Translations under genes and position numbers: made by a program
DNA from: Alphaproteobacteria bacterium
GTDB taxonomy: Bacteria > Pseudomonadota > Alphaproteobacteria > UBA1280 > UBA6503
Reading direction: 5' to 3'
Length of the DNA stretch: 55,462 bases
NCBI GenBank assembly: GCA_021774615.1
Contig: JAJFIW010000013.1
Span: forward strand, 1 to 55,462
The notes under the pieces: model-generated
Databases searched by the model: none
Told to the model about the DNA's origin: nothing
The model's input: only the letters and a program-made list of their open reading frames with translations
Shown: in pieces, positions 35,754 through 44,104 of the stretch
Layout of the letters: each line of letters starts with the position of its first letter
Position numbering within the stretch: the first letter of the stretch is position 1

Positions 35754-37340
35754 TTAAATTTTTAATTCTTTTGGACGAGTTTTAAGTAACCATGTAAGTA
35801 ATATCCACCGAGTTACCAAAATAGCAGTAAACATAGATGAAACAATACCTACAGATAATGTTAAAGCGAACCCTTTAATAGGCCCAGACCCCATACCAAA
35901 CATTACAACCGCTGCAATTAAGGTTGTTATGTTTGCATCTAAAATAGTTGTAAACGCTGAGCGGAACCCTGTGTCCATTGCAATCATCGGAGTAAGCCCA
36001 CGGCGAGTTTCCTCGCGGATACGTTCGAATATTAAGATATTAGCATCAACCGCCATACCAATGGTTAAAACTATACCTGCAATACCTGGTAATGTTAAGG
36101 TAGCGCCCAAAGTTGTCATGACGGCAAGGATTAATGCCACATTAAACAACAACGCTACATTAGCCGCTAAACCAAAGCCACCGTAAAATATTACCATTAG
36201 AATTAGAACAATTATAAAGCCATAAACAACCGCAACTCGCCCTGCATCTATAGAGTCCTGCCCTAAAGATGGGCCCACGGTTCTTTCTTCAACAATTTCG
36301 ATAGGTGCAGGTAAAGCACCAGCCCTAAGAACAGTCGAAAGGTCATTGGCTTCAGTCACGCTAAAGTTCCCAGAAATCTGTGCACTACCACCCAAGATAG
36401 GCTCACGCAGGACAGGGGCAGAATAAACAGCACCATCTAAAACAATTGCCATTCTACGACCAACATTATTCTTGGTCATCTCGCCAAATTTACGTGTGCC
36501 ACGGCTATCAAAGCTAATGCTAACTACAGGGTTTCCATATTCATCAAAAGCAGACCCTGCTTTATTTAGGTTTTCACCTGTTAATGCTGGGCGTTTACGT
36601 AAAAAATATGGAATTTTTTGAATAATATCACCATTCTCATCACGAATATTCTCATAGAAAATACCAGTACCTGCAGGCAAGCGATGCCCCGCACGGGCAT
36701 TTTCGTCAACCAGATGGAAAGTTAGTTGCGCTGTACGCCCAACAATAGACTTTGCACGCCCAACATCGGTTATACCAGGAAGCTCAATGATAACTCGGTC
36801 GTCGCCTTGGCGTTGGATAAGAGGTTCTGACACGCCAAATTCGTCAACCCGCATCCGTAAAATTTCTAACGTTTGCTCTAACGCATGGCGGCGCATTTGA
36901 TGAAGTTGCTCAACCGTATAAGTAACGGTAACAGTACTGCCTTCTGTTAAAACCATAACACCTGACAAGGTTTTACGAAGTTTTTGTGCCGCACCTTGCA
37001 CTTCATCAGCATTTACAATAGTAAATGCTATTCCCTGTTCGATATGGCTGCGCATCCCTCTGTAGCCAATCCGAGTGCCCGTATTACGGTTACGCAAGAT
37101 TGATTTGATTTCTTCTTCAAGATTTTCATAAGATTGTTTTAAGGCTGTGTCCATATCAACCTGTAAAACCAAATGCGATCCGCCTTGCAAATCAAGCCCA
37201 AGGTTAACAGTCTTACTTGGTAAGAATGATGGTAATTCGCTATGGCTTTCAGTGGACAATAAATTAGGGAGTGCTGCAAACAGGCTCCACACCAATATAG
37301 TTGCAACCATCAGTTTTTTCCAAAGAGGGAAATTTAACAT
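35754..37340 (-). CDS. secD: Protein translocase subunit SecD
   Basis: A 528-residue inner-membrane subunit of the SecDF-YajC complex. It has an N-terminal span, the periplasmic region beginning NLGLDLQGGSHLVLQVD (D2 signature about residue 48), the DRVIIELPGI head, and five C-terminal spans with GMAVDANILIFERIREE. The length is on the short side, as in many alphaproteobacteria. The gap to yajC is 34 bp. Confidence 0.97.
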   Translation of the reverse strand: MLNFPLWKKLMVATILVWSLFAALPNLLSTESHSELPSFLPSKTVNLGLDLQGGSHLVLQVDMDTALKQSYENLEEEIKSILRNRNTGTRIGYRGMRSHIEQGIAFTIVNADEVQGAAQKLRKTLSGVMVLTEGSTVTVTYTVEQLHQMRRHALEQTLEILRMRVDEFGVSEPLIQRQGDDRVIIELPGITDVGRAKSIVGRTAQLTFHLVDENARAGHRLPAGTGIFYENIRDENGDIIQKIPYFLRKRPALTGENLNKAGSAFDEYGNPVVSISFDSRGTRKFGEMTKNNVGRRMAIVLDGAVYSAPVLREPILGGSAQISGNFSVTEANDLSTVLRAGALPAPIEIVEERTVGPSLGQDSIDAGRVAVVYGFIIVLILMVIFYGGFGLAANVALLFNVALILAVMTTLGATLTLPGIAGIVLTIGMAVDANILIFERIREETRRGLTPMIAMDTGFRSAFTTILDANITTLIAAVVMFGMGSGPIKGFALTLSVGIVSSMFTAILVTRWILLTWLLKTRPKELKI

Positions 37341-37374
37341 CTATTACAGCGCTCCATTATTTATTTTATTAAAG

Positions 37375-37806
37375 TTAAGCTGCCTTAGACTTTTTAGCAG
37401 GCTTTTTAGCACTAGTACTTGCTTTTTTAGCAGGTTTCTTAGCGTTAACATTTATTTTTTTAGTAGATTTTTTCTCTACAACAGTGGCAGGGATGCCTTT
37501 GTCTATAACAGCTTCAACAGACGATTTAGCCATACGCACATGCACATTGTCAGAAATTGTTACTTGAAGGTAGTGGTCATCTTCAACTTTAGCAACTTGG
37601 CCAATGATACCACCAACAGTTAAAACTCTATCACCACGGCGTAGTGCATCTTGCATCGTATGTTTTTCACGCTCACGTTTAATTTGAGGGCGCATTACCA
37701 AAAAATAAAATACTGCAATCATAATTACCAAAGGTAAAATCGTCATCATAGCGCCACCATCAGCAGGTGCGCCGGCTACTTGAGCATAAGCATTCTCTAT
37801 AAACAT
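37375..37806 (-). CDS. yajC: Preprotein translocase subunit YajC with lysine-rich tail
   Basis: A small accessory protein of SecDF. A single span (about 22-41, MMTILPLVIMIAVFYFLVM) precedes RPQIKREREKH and GDRVLTVGGIIGQVAKV, both diagnostic. The usual protein ends near residue 105; this one continues to 143 with a Lys/Ala-rich repeat (NAKKPAKKAS, SAKKPAKKSKAA). A similar basic tail is found on TatA in this window. Confidence 0.94.
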   Translation of the reverse strand: MFIENAYAQVAGAPADGGAMMTILPLVIMIAVFYFLVMRPQIKREREKHTMQDALRRGDRVLTVGGIIGQVAKVEDDHYLQVTISDNVHVRMAKSSVEAVIDKGIPATVVEKKSTKKINVNAKKPAKKASTSAKKPAKKSKAA

Positions 37807-37858
37807 AGGGGTCCTCGTTTGTTTTATTAGTTCAGAATTATGAATTATATAGGATATT

Positions 37859-37875
37859 ACGTAAAAAATTTACGT
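37859..37875. promoter_or_regulatory. Inverted repeat ACGTAAA-N3-TTTACGT between yajC and nadK
   Basis: A perfect 7-bp inverted repeat with an AAA spacer in the 163-base divergent region, about 53 bases upstream of yajC and 95 upstream of nadK. It is not followed by a long T run, so an operator is more likely than a terminator. The cognate regulator is unknown. Confidence 0.35.
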
Positions 37876-37969
37876 GTTTCCAACTTTGGTAACATTACTT
37901 TATATTGTTTATCTTGTCCATAGGTGCAAAACTAGTCAATATAAAGAGCATAAAAAAAAGGCATAAAAG

Positions 37970-38905
37970 ATGAAATTACAAACTATTGGTATTGTTATTC
38001 GTGGTAACGATAAACACGCGCACAAAGTAGCCCAAAAATTCGTAAAAACCTGCATGGAACGCAATGTGTTGCCCATAATATCTGCCGATAGCGTAGATAG
38101 GATACCAGAAAACCTAAGTGTTGTTTCGTTAGTGCCTAATGTGGAAACTGCATCATTAAAAAAAATCAGCAACACTGCTGATGCTGTAGTTGTATTAGGT
38201 GGCGATGGAACGTATTTGTCGGCAGCCGAGCGTCTATACAAAAAAGACTGCCCTCTAATTGGGGTTAACATGGGGCATTTAGGTTTCTTAACAGACATCC
38301 CCTCCTCCAGGTTAGAGAAGCTACTTGATGACATTGCTACAGATAAATTAAAAATAGAAAAGCGTACATACTACAAAGCTACTTTATTCCAAAATGGTGA
38401 GGAAGTGTGGCAAGCACCATTTATCAACGATGCAGTTATCCAACGTAATGCCAACGAAAAGATGATTCGTTTCGAACTTGATGCAGGCACTTGGCGAATA
38501 GCTGATGCACGTGCCGACGGTATGATTATCTCTACCCCTACGGGTTCTACTGCTTATAACTTATCAACTGGTGGCCCAATTTTACACCCTAATATTGAAG
38601 CATTAGTACTAGCACCAATTTGCCCGCACAACTTATCATTTAGGCCTGTGGTTGTTCCACCTAAAGAGATTAGCATCACACTAGAGACTAACCACGGGCA
38701 TTTAAGCCTAGATGGTAGACACACCCAAACCATGCATGCAGGCGACAAAGTAGTTGTAGAAAAAACCGAGCATACACTAACCATGTTAGTGAACGAACAT
38801 TACAATTTCTTTGACGTTTTAAGAGAGAAATTCGGCTGGGATAAAAACATCGGAGCCACCCAAATCTGCAAATATGAAGAAGAACGAAACTTAGTACTTA
38901 AGTAA
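37970..38905 (+). CDS. nadK: NAD kinase
   Basis: Phosphorylates NAD to NADP. The 311-residue protein carries GGDGT at 77-81, GVNMGHLGFLTD shortly after, the NDAV element, and TPTGSTAYNLSTGGPI, all diagnostic of the family. The length is slightly above that of typical proteobacterial NadK. It supplies NADP for the malic enzyme at 4186-6477 and other reductive pathways. Convergent with apt, overlapping it by 15 bases. Confidence 0.96.
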   Translation: MKLQTIGIVIRGNDKHAHKVAQKFVKTCMERNVLPIISADSVDRIPENLSVVSLVPNVETASLKKISNTADAVVVLGGDGTYLSAAERLYKKDCPLIGVNMGHLGFLTDIPSSRLEKLLDDIATDKLKIEKRTYYKATLFQNGEEVWQAPFINDAVIQRNANEKMIRFELDAGTWRIADARADGMIISTPTGSTAYNLSTGGPILHPNIEALVLAPICPHNLSFRPVVVPPKEISITLETNHGHLSLDGRHTQTMHAGDKVVVEKTEHTLTMLVNEHYNFFDVLREKFGWDKNIGATQICKYEEERNLVLK

Positions 38906-39403
38906 CGCCTCTGCTGGCATTTTACCTAGCCTTTGGCGACCACCAAGAGCTTCAAGCTCGATCAAGCATGCTAATGCAACAGGGGTAGCACCAGATTTAT
39001 TAATAAGATTTTCTGTAGCAGCAGCAGTGCCACCAGTTGCTAGTAAATCATCACAAACAACGACTCTTGCCCCTTTAGGGAATGCATCGGCATGTAGCTC
39101 TATATGGTCACTGCCGTATTCTAGTTCATAAGTACAATCTATAGTGCGCCAAGGCAGCTTACCTTTTTTACGTACCATAGAAAAACCAATCCCCATTTTA
39201 TAGGCTAATGGCGCTGCTAATAAAAACCCTCTAGCATCAATACCTGCAAGCATATCTGGTTTATATGGTGCGATTAGCTCTGCCATTTGGTCAATAGCCG
39301 CATGCCAAGCTTTGGGGTTTGCTAAAAGTGGGGATATATCACGAAAGACTACCCCTGACTTAGGGAAATCTATAACGTCTCTGATATAATTTTTAAGATC
39401 CAT
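38891..39403 (-). CDS. apt: Adenine phosphoribosyltransferase
   Basis: Salvages adenine to AMP using PRPP. The 170-residue protein has FPKSGVVFRDISPLL, AGIDARGFLLAAPLAY and the PRPP-binding loop VVCDDLLATGGTA (about 118-130). Length and motifs are typical. It starts 5 bases after the nlpD-like stop and so appears to be in the tat-serS-pcm-nlpD transcription unit. Confidence 0.96.
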   Translation of the reverse strand: MDLKNYIRDVIDFPKSGVVFRDISPLLANPKAWHAAIDQMAELIAPYKPDMLAGIDARGFLLAAPLAYKMGIGFSMVRKKGKLPWRTIDCTYELEYGSDHIELHADAFPKGARVVVCDDLLATGGTAAATENLINKSGATPVALACLIELEALGGRQRLGKMPAEALLKY

Positions 39404-39408
39404 TTTTA

Positions 39409-40470
39409 TTAAAAACCTTTTTGTGATGATAGTACTTTAAGCGGGTTAATAGCACGAGCATTCCGCCGAACCTCGAAATGAAGTTGCGGTGTTGTAGCAT
39501 TGCCAGTCATGCCAGCGAGTGCAATTACTTGCCCTTTACTAATTTTTTCGCCACGCTCTACCATGTTTTGGCTGCTGTGTGCGTAGGCTGTAATCACACC
39601 ACTTTTATGGCGCAACAAAATAAGGTTACCATAGGTTTTAAGGCCACTATCTGCATAAAGAACTGTTCCACTTTCTGACGCATGGATTGGTGCGCTTTCA
39701 GCAACTTTAATTTTTATGCCATTATTTATAATACCATCGCTTTGCTTACCAAAACGCTCGATTATTTTCCCCTTAACAGGCCAAATAAAACCACCTTGGC
39801 GGGCAAGCCGCTCGTTTATAGTGCGCTCTGTGGGTGTTTCTGATTTAGTAACAACAGGTACTTTAATAACCGAACCTGCCTTTAAGTCCTGCGGCTGTGC
39901 AAGGTGGTTTTCTGCCATAATATCGAGCGCAGATACATGGTATTTTAAGCCAATCCGGAATAAGTTTTCACCCGAACGCACGCGGTGCATTTTATAAGAA
40001 ATTTTGTTAACTTCTACAGGTGCTTCAACTACCTTTTTCTTTACAACAGCAGTAATTTCCTTTGGTTTTACCATAGGGGTAGTAACAGATTTTTTTGATA
40101 TTCTGTCTGTAAAACTACTGCTCTTTGCCACTTGTTGTGTGCCACTTGTTACCTTTAAACGCTGCCCTTTATGCAGAATATTATTACTTAAATTATTAGC
40201 AGCCCTTAAAGAGGCAACATCAGTATTATAGCGTTTAGAAATCGCCCATAAGCTTTCACCATGCTGTACAACATGAACAAGAGATTGTCGTTCAACTGGT
40301 TTATAGTCTTCAACTACGATGGATTCTCGCTCTAAGGTAAGAGTATTCGAGTACCTTGGGGTTGTGTCATTCCAACCATGAGCAATCGGGGCTGCTGGTT
40401 GTGTGCCGCAAGCGCTTAATAATGCTGCTGATAGAGCAATTGAGAAATTTAAAAAATTCTTTGGTTTCAT
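39409..40470 (-). CDS. nlpD: NlpD-like lipoprotein with two LysM domains and a degenerate M23 domain
   Basis: An envelope lipoprotein of the LytM-factor type, which in E. coli activates amidases during septum splitting. ATG at 40470 is chosen because GAGGAG lies just upstream; the GTG at 40485 is inside that ribosome site. Lipobox LSAC places the lipidated Cys at 21. LysM domains lie at about 65-110 and 160-205, and the M23/LytM domain at about 250-345. The metal-binding residues are largely lost: the HxxxD motif reads NNGIK and HxH reads QLH, although YAH remains. This fits a non-catalytic activator. It follows pcm and a DedA gene, near the pcm-nlpD linkage of other proteobacteria. Confidence 0.88.
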   Translation of the reverse strand: MKPKNFLNFSIALSAALLSACGTQPAAPIAHGWNDTTPRYSNTLTLERESIVVEDYKPVERQSLVHVVQHGESLWAISKRYNTDVASLRAANNLSNNILHKGQRLKVTSGTQQVAKSSSFTDRISKKSVTTPMVKPKEITAVVKKKVVEAPVEVNKISYKMHRVRSGENLFRIGLKYHVSALDIMAENHLAQPQDLKAGSVIKVPVVTKSETPTERTINERLARQGGFIWPVKGKIIERFGKQSDGIINNGIKIKVAESAPIHASESGTVLYADSGLKTYGNLILLRHKSGVITAYAHSSQNMVERGEKISKGQVIALAGMTGNATTPQLHFEVRRNARAINPLKVLSSQKGF

Positions 40471-40487
40471 AATCGGTCTCCTCACCG

Positions 40488-41069
40488 TTATACAAGGTAC
40501 TTCATTAAAACAATAATAAATATTAGGGCAATACTAGCAGCCATTGTTAATGGGTATAAATTAGTTTCGATCCACCCTTTAAGTGATACACCACCTCGCC
40601 ACAACAACCATGCAATAAGGAAGAAACGTGCCCCCCGAGAAAGAACCGATGCCATAACAAAGCCGATGATATCAACATGCATGAAGCCACTAAAAATCGT
40701 AATAACTTTGTATGGAATTGGGGAGAACCCAGCAACCGCAACAATATACACATCAAAATTTTCGTACCACGAGCTTAATTTAGCAAATGATTCTGCCAGC
40801 CCATAAAAAGCTATCGCCCACTGGCCGATAGTGTCAAAAGCAGCAAAACCAATAAGGTAGCCCAACAAACCACCAATAACTGACCCTGCTGTACAAATAA
40901 ATGCATAGCGAAAAGCACGAGACTGGTTAACAATAGCCATTGGTATTAATAGTGCGTCAGGTGGTATAGGGAAAAATGATGACTCAGCAAATGCCACTAA
41001 GAACAATGCCAACTCAGCCTGAGGGTGAGCAGCAAGGCGCATAACATAGTTATAAAGTTGCCGTATCAT
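40488..41069 (-). CDS. yqaA: DedA/YqaA family membrane protein (VTT domain)
   Basis: A 193-residue inner-membrane protein of the YqaA branch of the DedA/VTT superfamily, some members of which flip or scramble lipids such as undecaprenyl phosphate or phosphatidylethanolamine. Typical elements are FAESSFFPIPPDALLIPMA near residue 28, GSVIGGLLGYLIG, and FSPIPYKVITIFSG. Its ATG overlaps the pcm stop (TAATG). Just upstream is a tandem 10-base duplication that doubles the ribosome site plus ATG. Confidence 0.88.
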   Translation of the reverse strand: MIRQLYNYVMRLAAHPQAELALFLVAFAESSFFPIPPDALLIPMAIVNQSRAFRYAFICTAGSVIGGLLGYLIGFAAFDTIGQWAIAFYGLAESFAKLSSWYENFDVYIVAVAGFSPIPYKVITIFSGFMHVDIIGFVMASVLSRGARFFLIAWLLWRGGVSLKGWIETNLYPLTMAASIALIFIIVLMKYLV

Positions 41070-41785
41070 TACCTCCCATTACCTCCATTTGAAACAATAT
41101 TTTTATCAGCAGCGCCCTCTTCTCCAACAAGAGGAACAAACCGTACTGGGCCTAAGCAATATTCAGCTATGCTACCATCTGTTTTTTTTGTGTAACGCAT
41201 TAGCTTTTGTTCGCCATCTGGCTCACCAACAGGAATAATTAGGATACCACTATTAGCTAATTGCTCAAGAAGACTTGGAGGTACAGTTGGCGAAGCTGCT
41301 GTAACAATAATTCTGTCAAAAGGTGCTTGTTCAGCCCAGCCTTTACTGCCATCGCCAGTTTTAGATGAAAAATTAAAAATTCCGATACTATGGAGCAATT
41401 TTTCTGCTTTAAGACGAAGACTATCGAACCGTTCAATAGTAAACAGCCGCCGCACTAGTTTACACAATATAGCAGCTTGATAGCCAGAGCCTGTCCCTAT
41501 TTCAAGGACTTTATGGTGGCTTTGTACATCAGCCGCATGGGTCATCAGCGCTACAACATAAGGCTGCGAAATAGTCTGTCCTTCACCGATAGGTAATGCT
41601 CTGTTTTCGTAAGAGTCTTGCACAAATGGTTTAGCCACGAATGCTTCCCGTGGGATACTTGCAATAGCCTCAAGCACGCACTCGTCGCTAATACCACCAG
41701 CCTTTAACTCATCAAGAAGTTTCTGCTTTGCTAAAGAAAGCCGAGAGCTTAATTGTGATGATGATACTGGTGCAGTATAGTGCAT
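41069..41785 (-). CDS. pcm: Protein-L-isoaspartate O-methyltransferase
   Basis: Repairs isoaspartyl residues in damaged proteins using S-adenosylmethionine. The 238-residue protein shows IPREAFVAKPF, ENRALPIGEGQTISQPYVVALM, the SAM loop LEIGTGSGYQAAIL, and FDRIIVTAAS, which together define the family. It follows serS directly (7-base gap); surE, which usually sits between them, is missing. A paralogue is at 54763-55428. Confidence 0.95.
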   Translation of the reverse strand: MHYTAPVSSSQLSSRLSLAKQKLLDELKAGGISDECVLEAIASIPREAFVAKPFVQDSYENRALPIGEGQTISQPYVVALMTHAADVQSHHKVLEIGTGSGYQAAILCKLVRRLFTIERFDSLRLKAEKLLHSIGIFNFSSKTGDGSKGWAEQAPFDRIIVTAASPTVPPSLLEQLANSGILIIPVGEPDGEQKLMRYTKKTDGSIAEYCLGPVRFVPLVGEEGAADKNIVSNGGNGR

Positions 41786-41792
41786 ATAGACC

Positions 41793-43085
41793 TTACCCTG
41801 CTTTTGCTTGTTTAGTGTTTTCTATAGCAATAACCGTTTGTCCACCCATATAAGGCTGCAATACAGTTGGGATAGCAATACTACCATCTGCCTGTTGGTA
41901 ATTTTCTAGGATAGCAACCAAAGTTCTACCAACTGCTAACCCTGAACCATTTAAAGTATGGACAAGTTCGGTTTGTTTTTCCCCACTCCTAAAACGTGCC
42001 TTCATCCTGCGAGCTTGGAACGCCCCGCAATTAGAGCATGATGAAATCTCGCGGTATTTATTTTGGCTTGGTAGCCATACTTCAAGGTCATAAGTTTTGT
42101 GCGCGCCAAAGCCTAAGTCACCCGTGCATAGGTTTACAACCTGATAAGGCAATTCTAGCTGTTGCAATATATACTCGGCATGGCTAACTAGCTCTTCGAG
42201 AGCAGCCTCAGATTTATCGGGATGTACAATATGCACCATCTCTACTTTTGTGAACTGGTGCACCCGTATCATCCCACGAGTATCGCGCCCCGCAGAGCCA
42301 GCCTCGCTCCTAAAAGATGGGCTTGCAGTAGTAAATTTAATTGGTAAGTTTTCAGCAGGGATAATATCCCCTCGTACAGAATTAGTTAATGGTACTTCTG
42401 AAGTTGGAATAAGGTAATAGCCCATATCAGTTTTAAATAAGTCTTCAGAAAATTTTGGCAGTTGCCCCGTACCAAAAAGTGTTTCTCCATTTGCCATAAA
42501 AGGTACTGATGCTTCGATGTAGCCATGGCGTTCGGTATGGGTATCTAGCATAAAATTGGTTACTGCTCGCTCTAGTTTAGCAAGTGAACCTTGCAGCCAA
42601 ACAAAACGACTACCTGCTAGTTTTGCAGCGATATCAAAACTCATCAGCCCCAATGCCTCACCAAGGTCATAGTGTGCTTGTGGGTCAGAAATTTTACGAA
42701 TTTCACCCCATGTACGAATAACTTCGTTGTCTTCTTCATCTTTACCATCAGGGGTGTTAGCGTCAGCAATGTTGGGTAAGGCTGACAATATATCGTGTTG
42801 TTCTTGCTCTAGCTCACGCTCTTGCTCTTCAAATTTTTTAATTGCAGGGCCAATATTTTTCATTTCATCGAATAAATGGGCGGCATCTTGCTTTTGTGCT
42901 TTTGCAACACCGATTTGCTTTGATATGTCATTACGGCGACTTTGCAGATTTTGCAATTCTGTCATTGCAGAACGACGCTGCTCATCAATAAGCAGTATCT
43001 TCTCTGAAAACGCGGGAATACCTCTACGTTTTAAAGCTTTGTCTAAGTCTGCAGGGTTTTCTCTGATCCATTTTATATCAAGCAT
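41793..43085 (-). CDS. serS: Seryl-tRNA synthetase
   Basis: Charges tRNA-Ser. The 430-residue class II synthetase has an N-terminal coiled-coil arm (about 25-105), motif 2 around residues 250-275 (ASPSFRSEAGSAGRDTRGM within limits of SPSFRSEAG and RGMIRVHQF), and motif 3 (NGSGLAVGRTLVAILENYQ) near 370-390. The length is standard. A 92-base gap upstream contains a perfect 20-base palindrome. It follows tatC, as in many alphaproteobacteria. Confidence 0.97.
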   Translation of the reverse strand: MLDIKWIRENPADLDKALKRRGIPAFSEKILLIDEQRRSAMTELQNLQSRRNDISKQIGVAKAQKQDAAHLFDEMKNIGPAIKKFEEQERELEQEQHDILSALPNIADANTPDGKDEEDNEVIRTWGEIRKISDPQAHYDLGEALGLMSFDIAAKLAGSRFVWLQGSLAKLERAVTNFMLDTHTERHGYIEASVPFMANGETLFGTGQLPKFSEDLFKTDMGYYLIPTSEVPLTNSVRGDIIPAENLPIKFTTASPSFRSEAGSAGRDTRGMIRVHQFTKVEMVHIVHPDKSEAALEELVSHAEYILQQLELPYQVVNLCTGDLGFGAHKTYDLEVWLPSQNKYREISSCSNCGAFQARRMKARFRSGEKQTELVHTLNGSGLAVGRTLVAILENYQQADGSIAIPTVLQPYMGGQTVIAIENTKQAKAG

Positions 43086-43137
43086 TTTTCTTTTCCATAA
43101 AGATTTAGTAGTACACCGTTAAACCATAGCAAATAAG

Positions 43138-43157
43138 CATTACTAGTACTAGTAATG
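43138..43157. promoter_or_regulatory. Perfect 20-base palindrome upstream of serS
   Basis: CATTACTAGTACTAGTAATG reads the same on both strands, with no spacer and two CTAG cores. It is 53 to 72 bases upstream of the serS start and about 20 bases after the tatC stop. A palindrome without a loop and without a T run is a poor terminator and a good operator candidate. Confidence 0.45.
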
Positions 43158-43177
43158 TTCACTATAAAGCCTCTTTT

Positions 43178-43948
43178 TCAGGCAGTAAGTGCGTCTTTTT
43201 TGTTAAGCCAACGTATTAGCAAGATAGAAGCCTCGTACAGCAACACCATAGGTACCGCTAACAACACCTGTGACAAGGGGTCGGGAGGGGTTAAAATAGC
43301 TGCCGCCACCAAGATAGAAACCCAGCTATAACGCCTAAACCAAACTAGTTTGTCAGCAGTTACCAAACCAGCCTTAGCAAGAATAAGCAATAAAACAGGT
43401 AGCTCAAACGCCAAACCAAACCCAAACGACAATTTAATAAAAAATGCTAAATACTCCCGAACCGATGGCAAAGGCATAATAGACTCGTTAGCAAAAGCAA
43501 AGAAAAACTCAATTGCAAGCGGCATAATAATAAAATATGAAAACAACCCGCCCATATAAAACAACACTGGGGTCGCAAGTAAAAATGGCAATACAACTTT
43601 GCGTTCATGGTCATACAAACCTGGGGCAATAAACCGCCATACTTGGTCAAGAAGAATAGGAAGACCTAGAAAAATACCACCTAATAAAGACAACTTCAAA
43701 TAAGTAAAGAATAGCTCATGAACTGCCGTAAAAACCATTTTATTATCATTACCGTATACCGCAAAAAGAGGAGAGGTCAACCAACTAAAAATTTGCTCTT
43801 TAATCAAAAAACAGCCAACAAAGCCGATAAAAATTACACCAAAACCAACCATAAGTCGGTGGCGCAATTCTTTTAAATGAAATGCTAATGGCGCTGTAGC
43901 GTCACTTGGATTTGGATGTGTTTTTGTGCTCATCTTGTGTGTCAACAT
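43178..43948 (-). CDS. tatC: Sec-independent translocase protein TatC
   Basis: The twin-arginine signal receptor of the Tat system. The 256-residue protein has six spans and the cytoplasmic HLKELRHRLM element that binds the RR signal, plus FGLAFELPVLLLIL in the later half. Two ATGs are possible, 43948 and 43933 (MSTKT); neither has a strong ribosome site, and both lie inside tatB, so coupling to tatB translation is likely. It is followed by serS. Confidence 0.95.
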   Translation of the reverse strand: MLTHKMSTKTHPNPSDATAPLAFHLKELRHRLMVGFGVIFIGFVGCFLIKEQIFSWLTSPLFAVYGNDNKMVFTAVHELFFTYLKLSLLGGIFLGLPILLDQVWRFIAPGLYDHERKVVLPFLLATPVLFYMGGLFSYFIIMPLAIEFFFAFANESIMPLPSVREYLAFFIKLSFGFGLAFELPVLLLILAKAGLVTADKLVWFRRYSWVSILVAAAILTPPDPLSQVLLAVPMVLLYEASILLIRWLNKKDALTA

Positions 43949-44102
43949 CTTCCCATATAGACCTGATATCTATAGATATTTTTTTTATAAACTTATAGCC
44001 TTTAGCTAAAAAAGTAGCTACTTCTGGCATTCGCTCTGGGCCAATCGCAAATAAAGCAACTAATAAAACAACGCCAACTTCTATAAGCCCAATATCAAAC
44101 AT
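43902..44102 (-). CDS. tatB: Sec-independent translocase protein TatB, very short
   Basis: A 66-residue protein with the TatB signature: MFDIGLIEVGVVLLVALFAI membrane helix followed by GPERMPEVA. TatB usually continues for 100-170 residues with a long amphipathic region; here only about 45 residues follow the hinge, with charged end DEHKNTSKSK. It overlaps tatC by 32 to 47 bases and starts 2 bases after tatA. The GPERMP element favours TatB over a second TatA. Confidence 0.88.
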   Translation of the reverse strand: MFDIGLIEVGVVLLVALFAIGPERMPEVATFLAKGYKFIKKISIDIRSIWEDVDTQDEHKNTSKSK

Positions 44103-44104
44103 TA

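Noticed and set aside
43902-44102. Second tatA copy instead of tatB
   Set aside because: The GPERMPEVA hinge and FDIG start are TatB features; TatA at 44105-44401 has the GAGKLP hinge.
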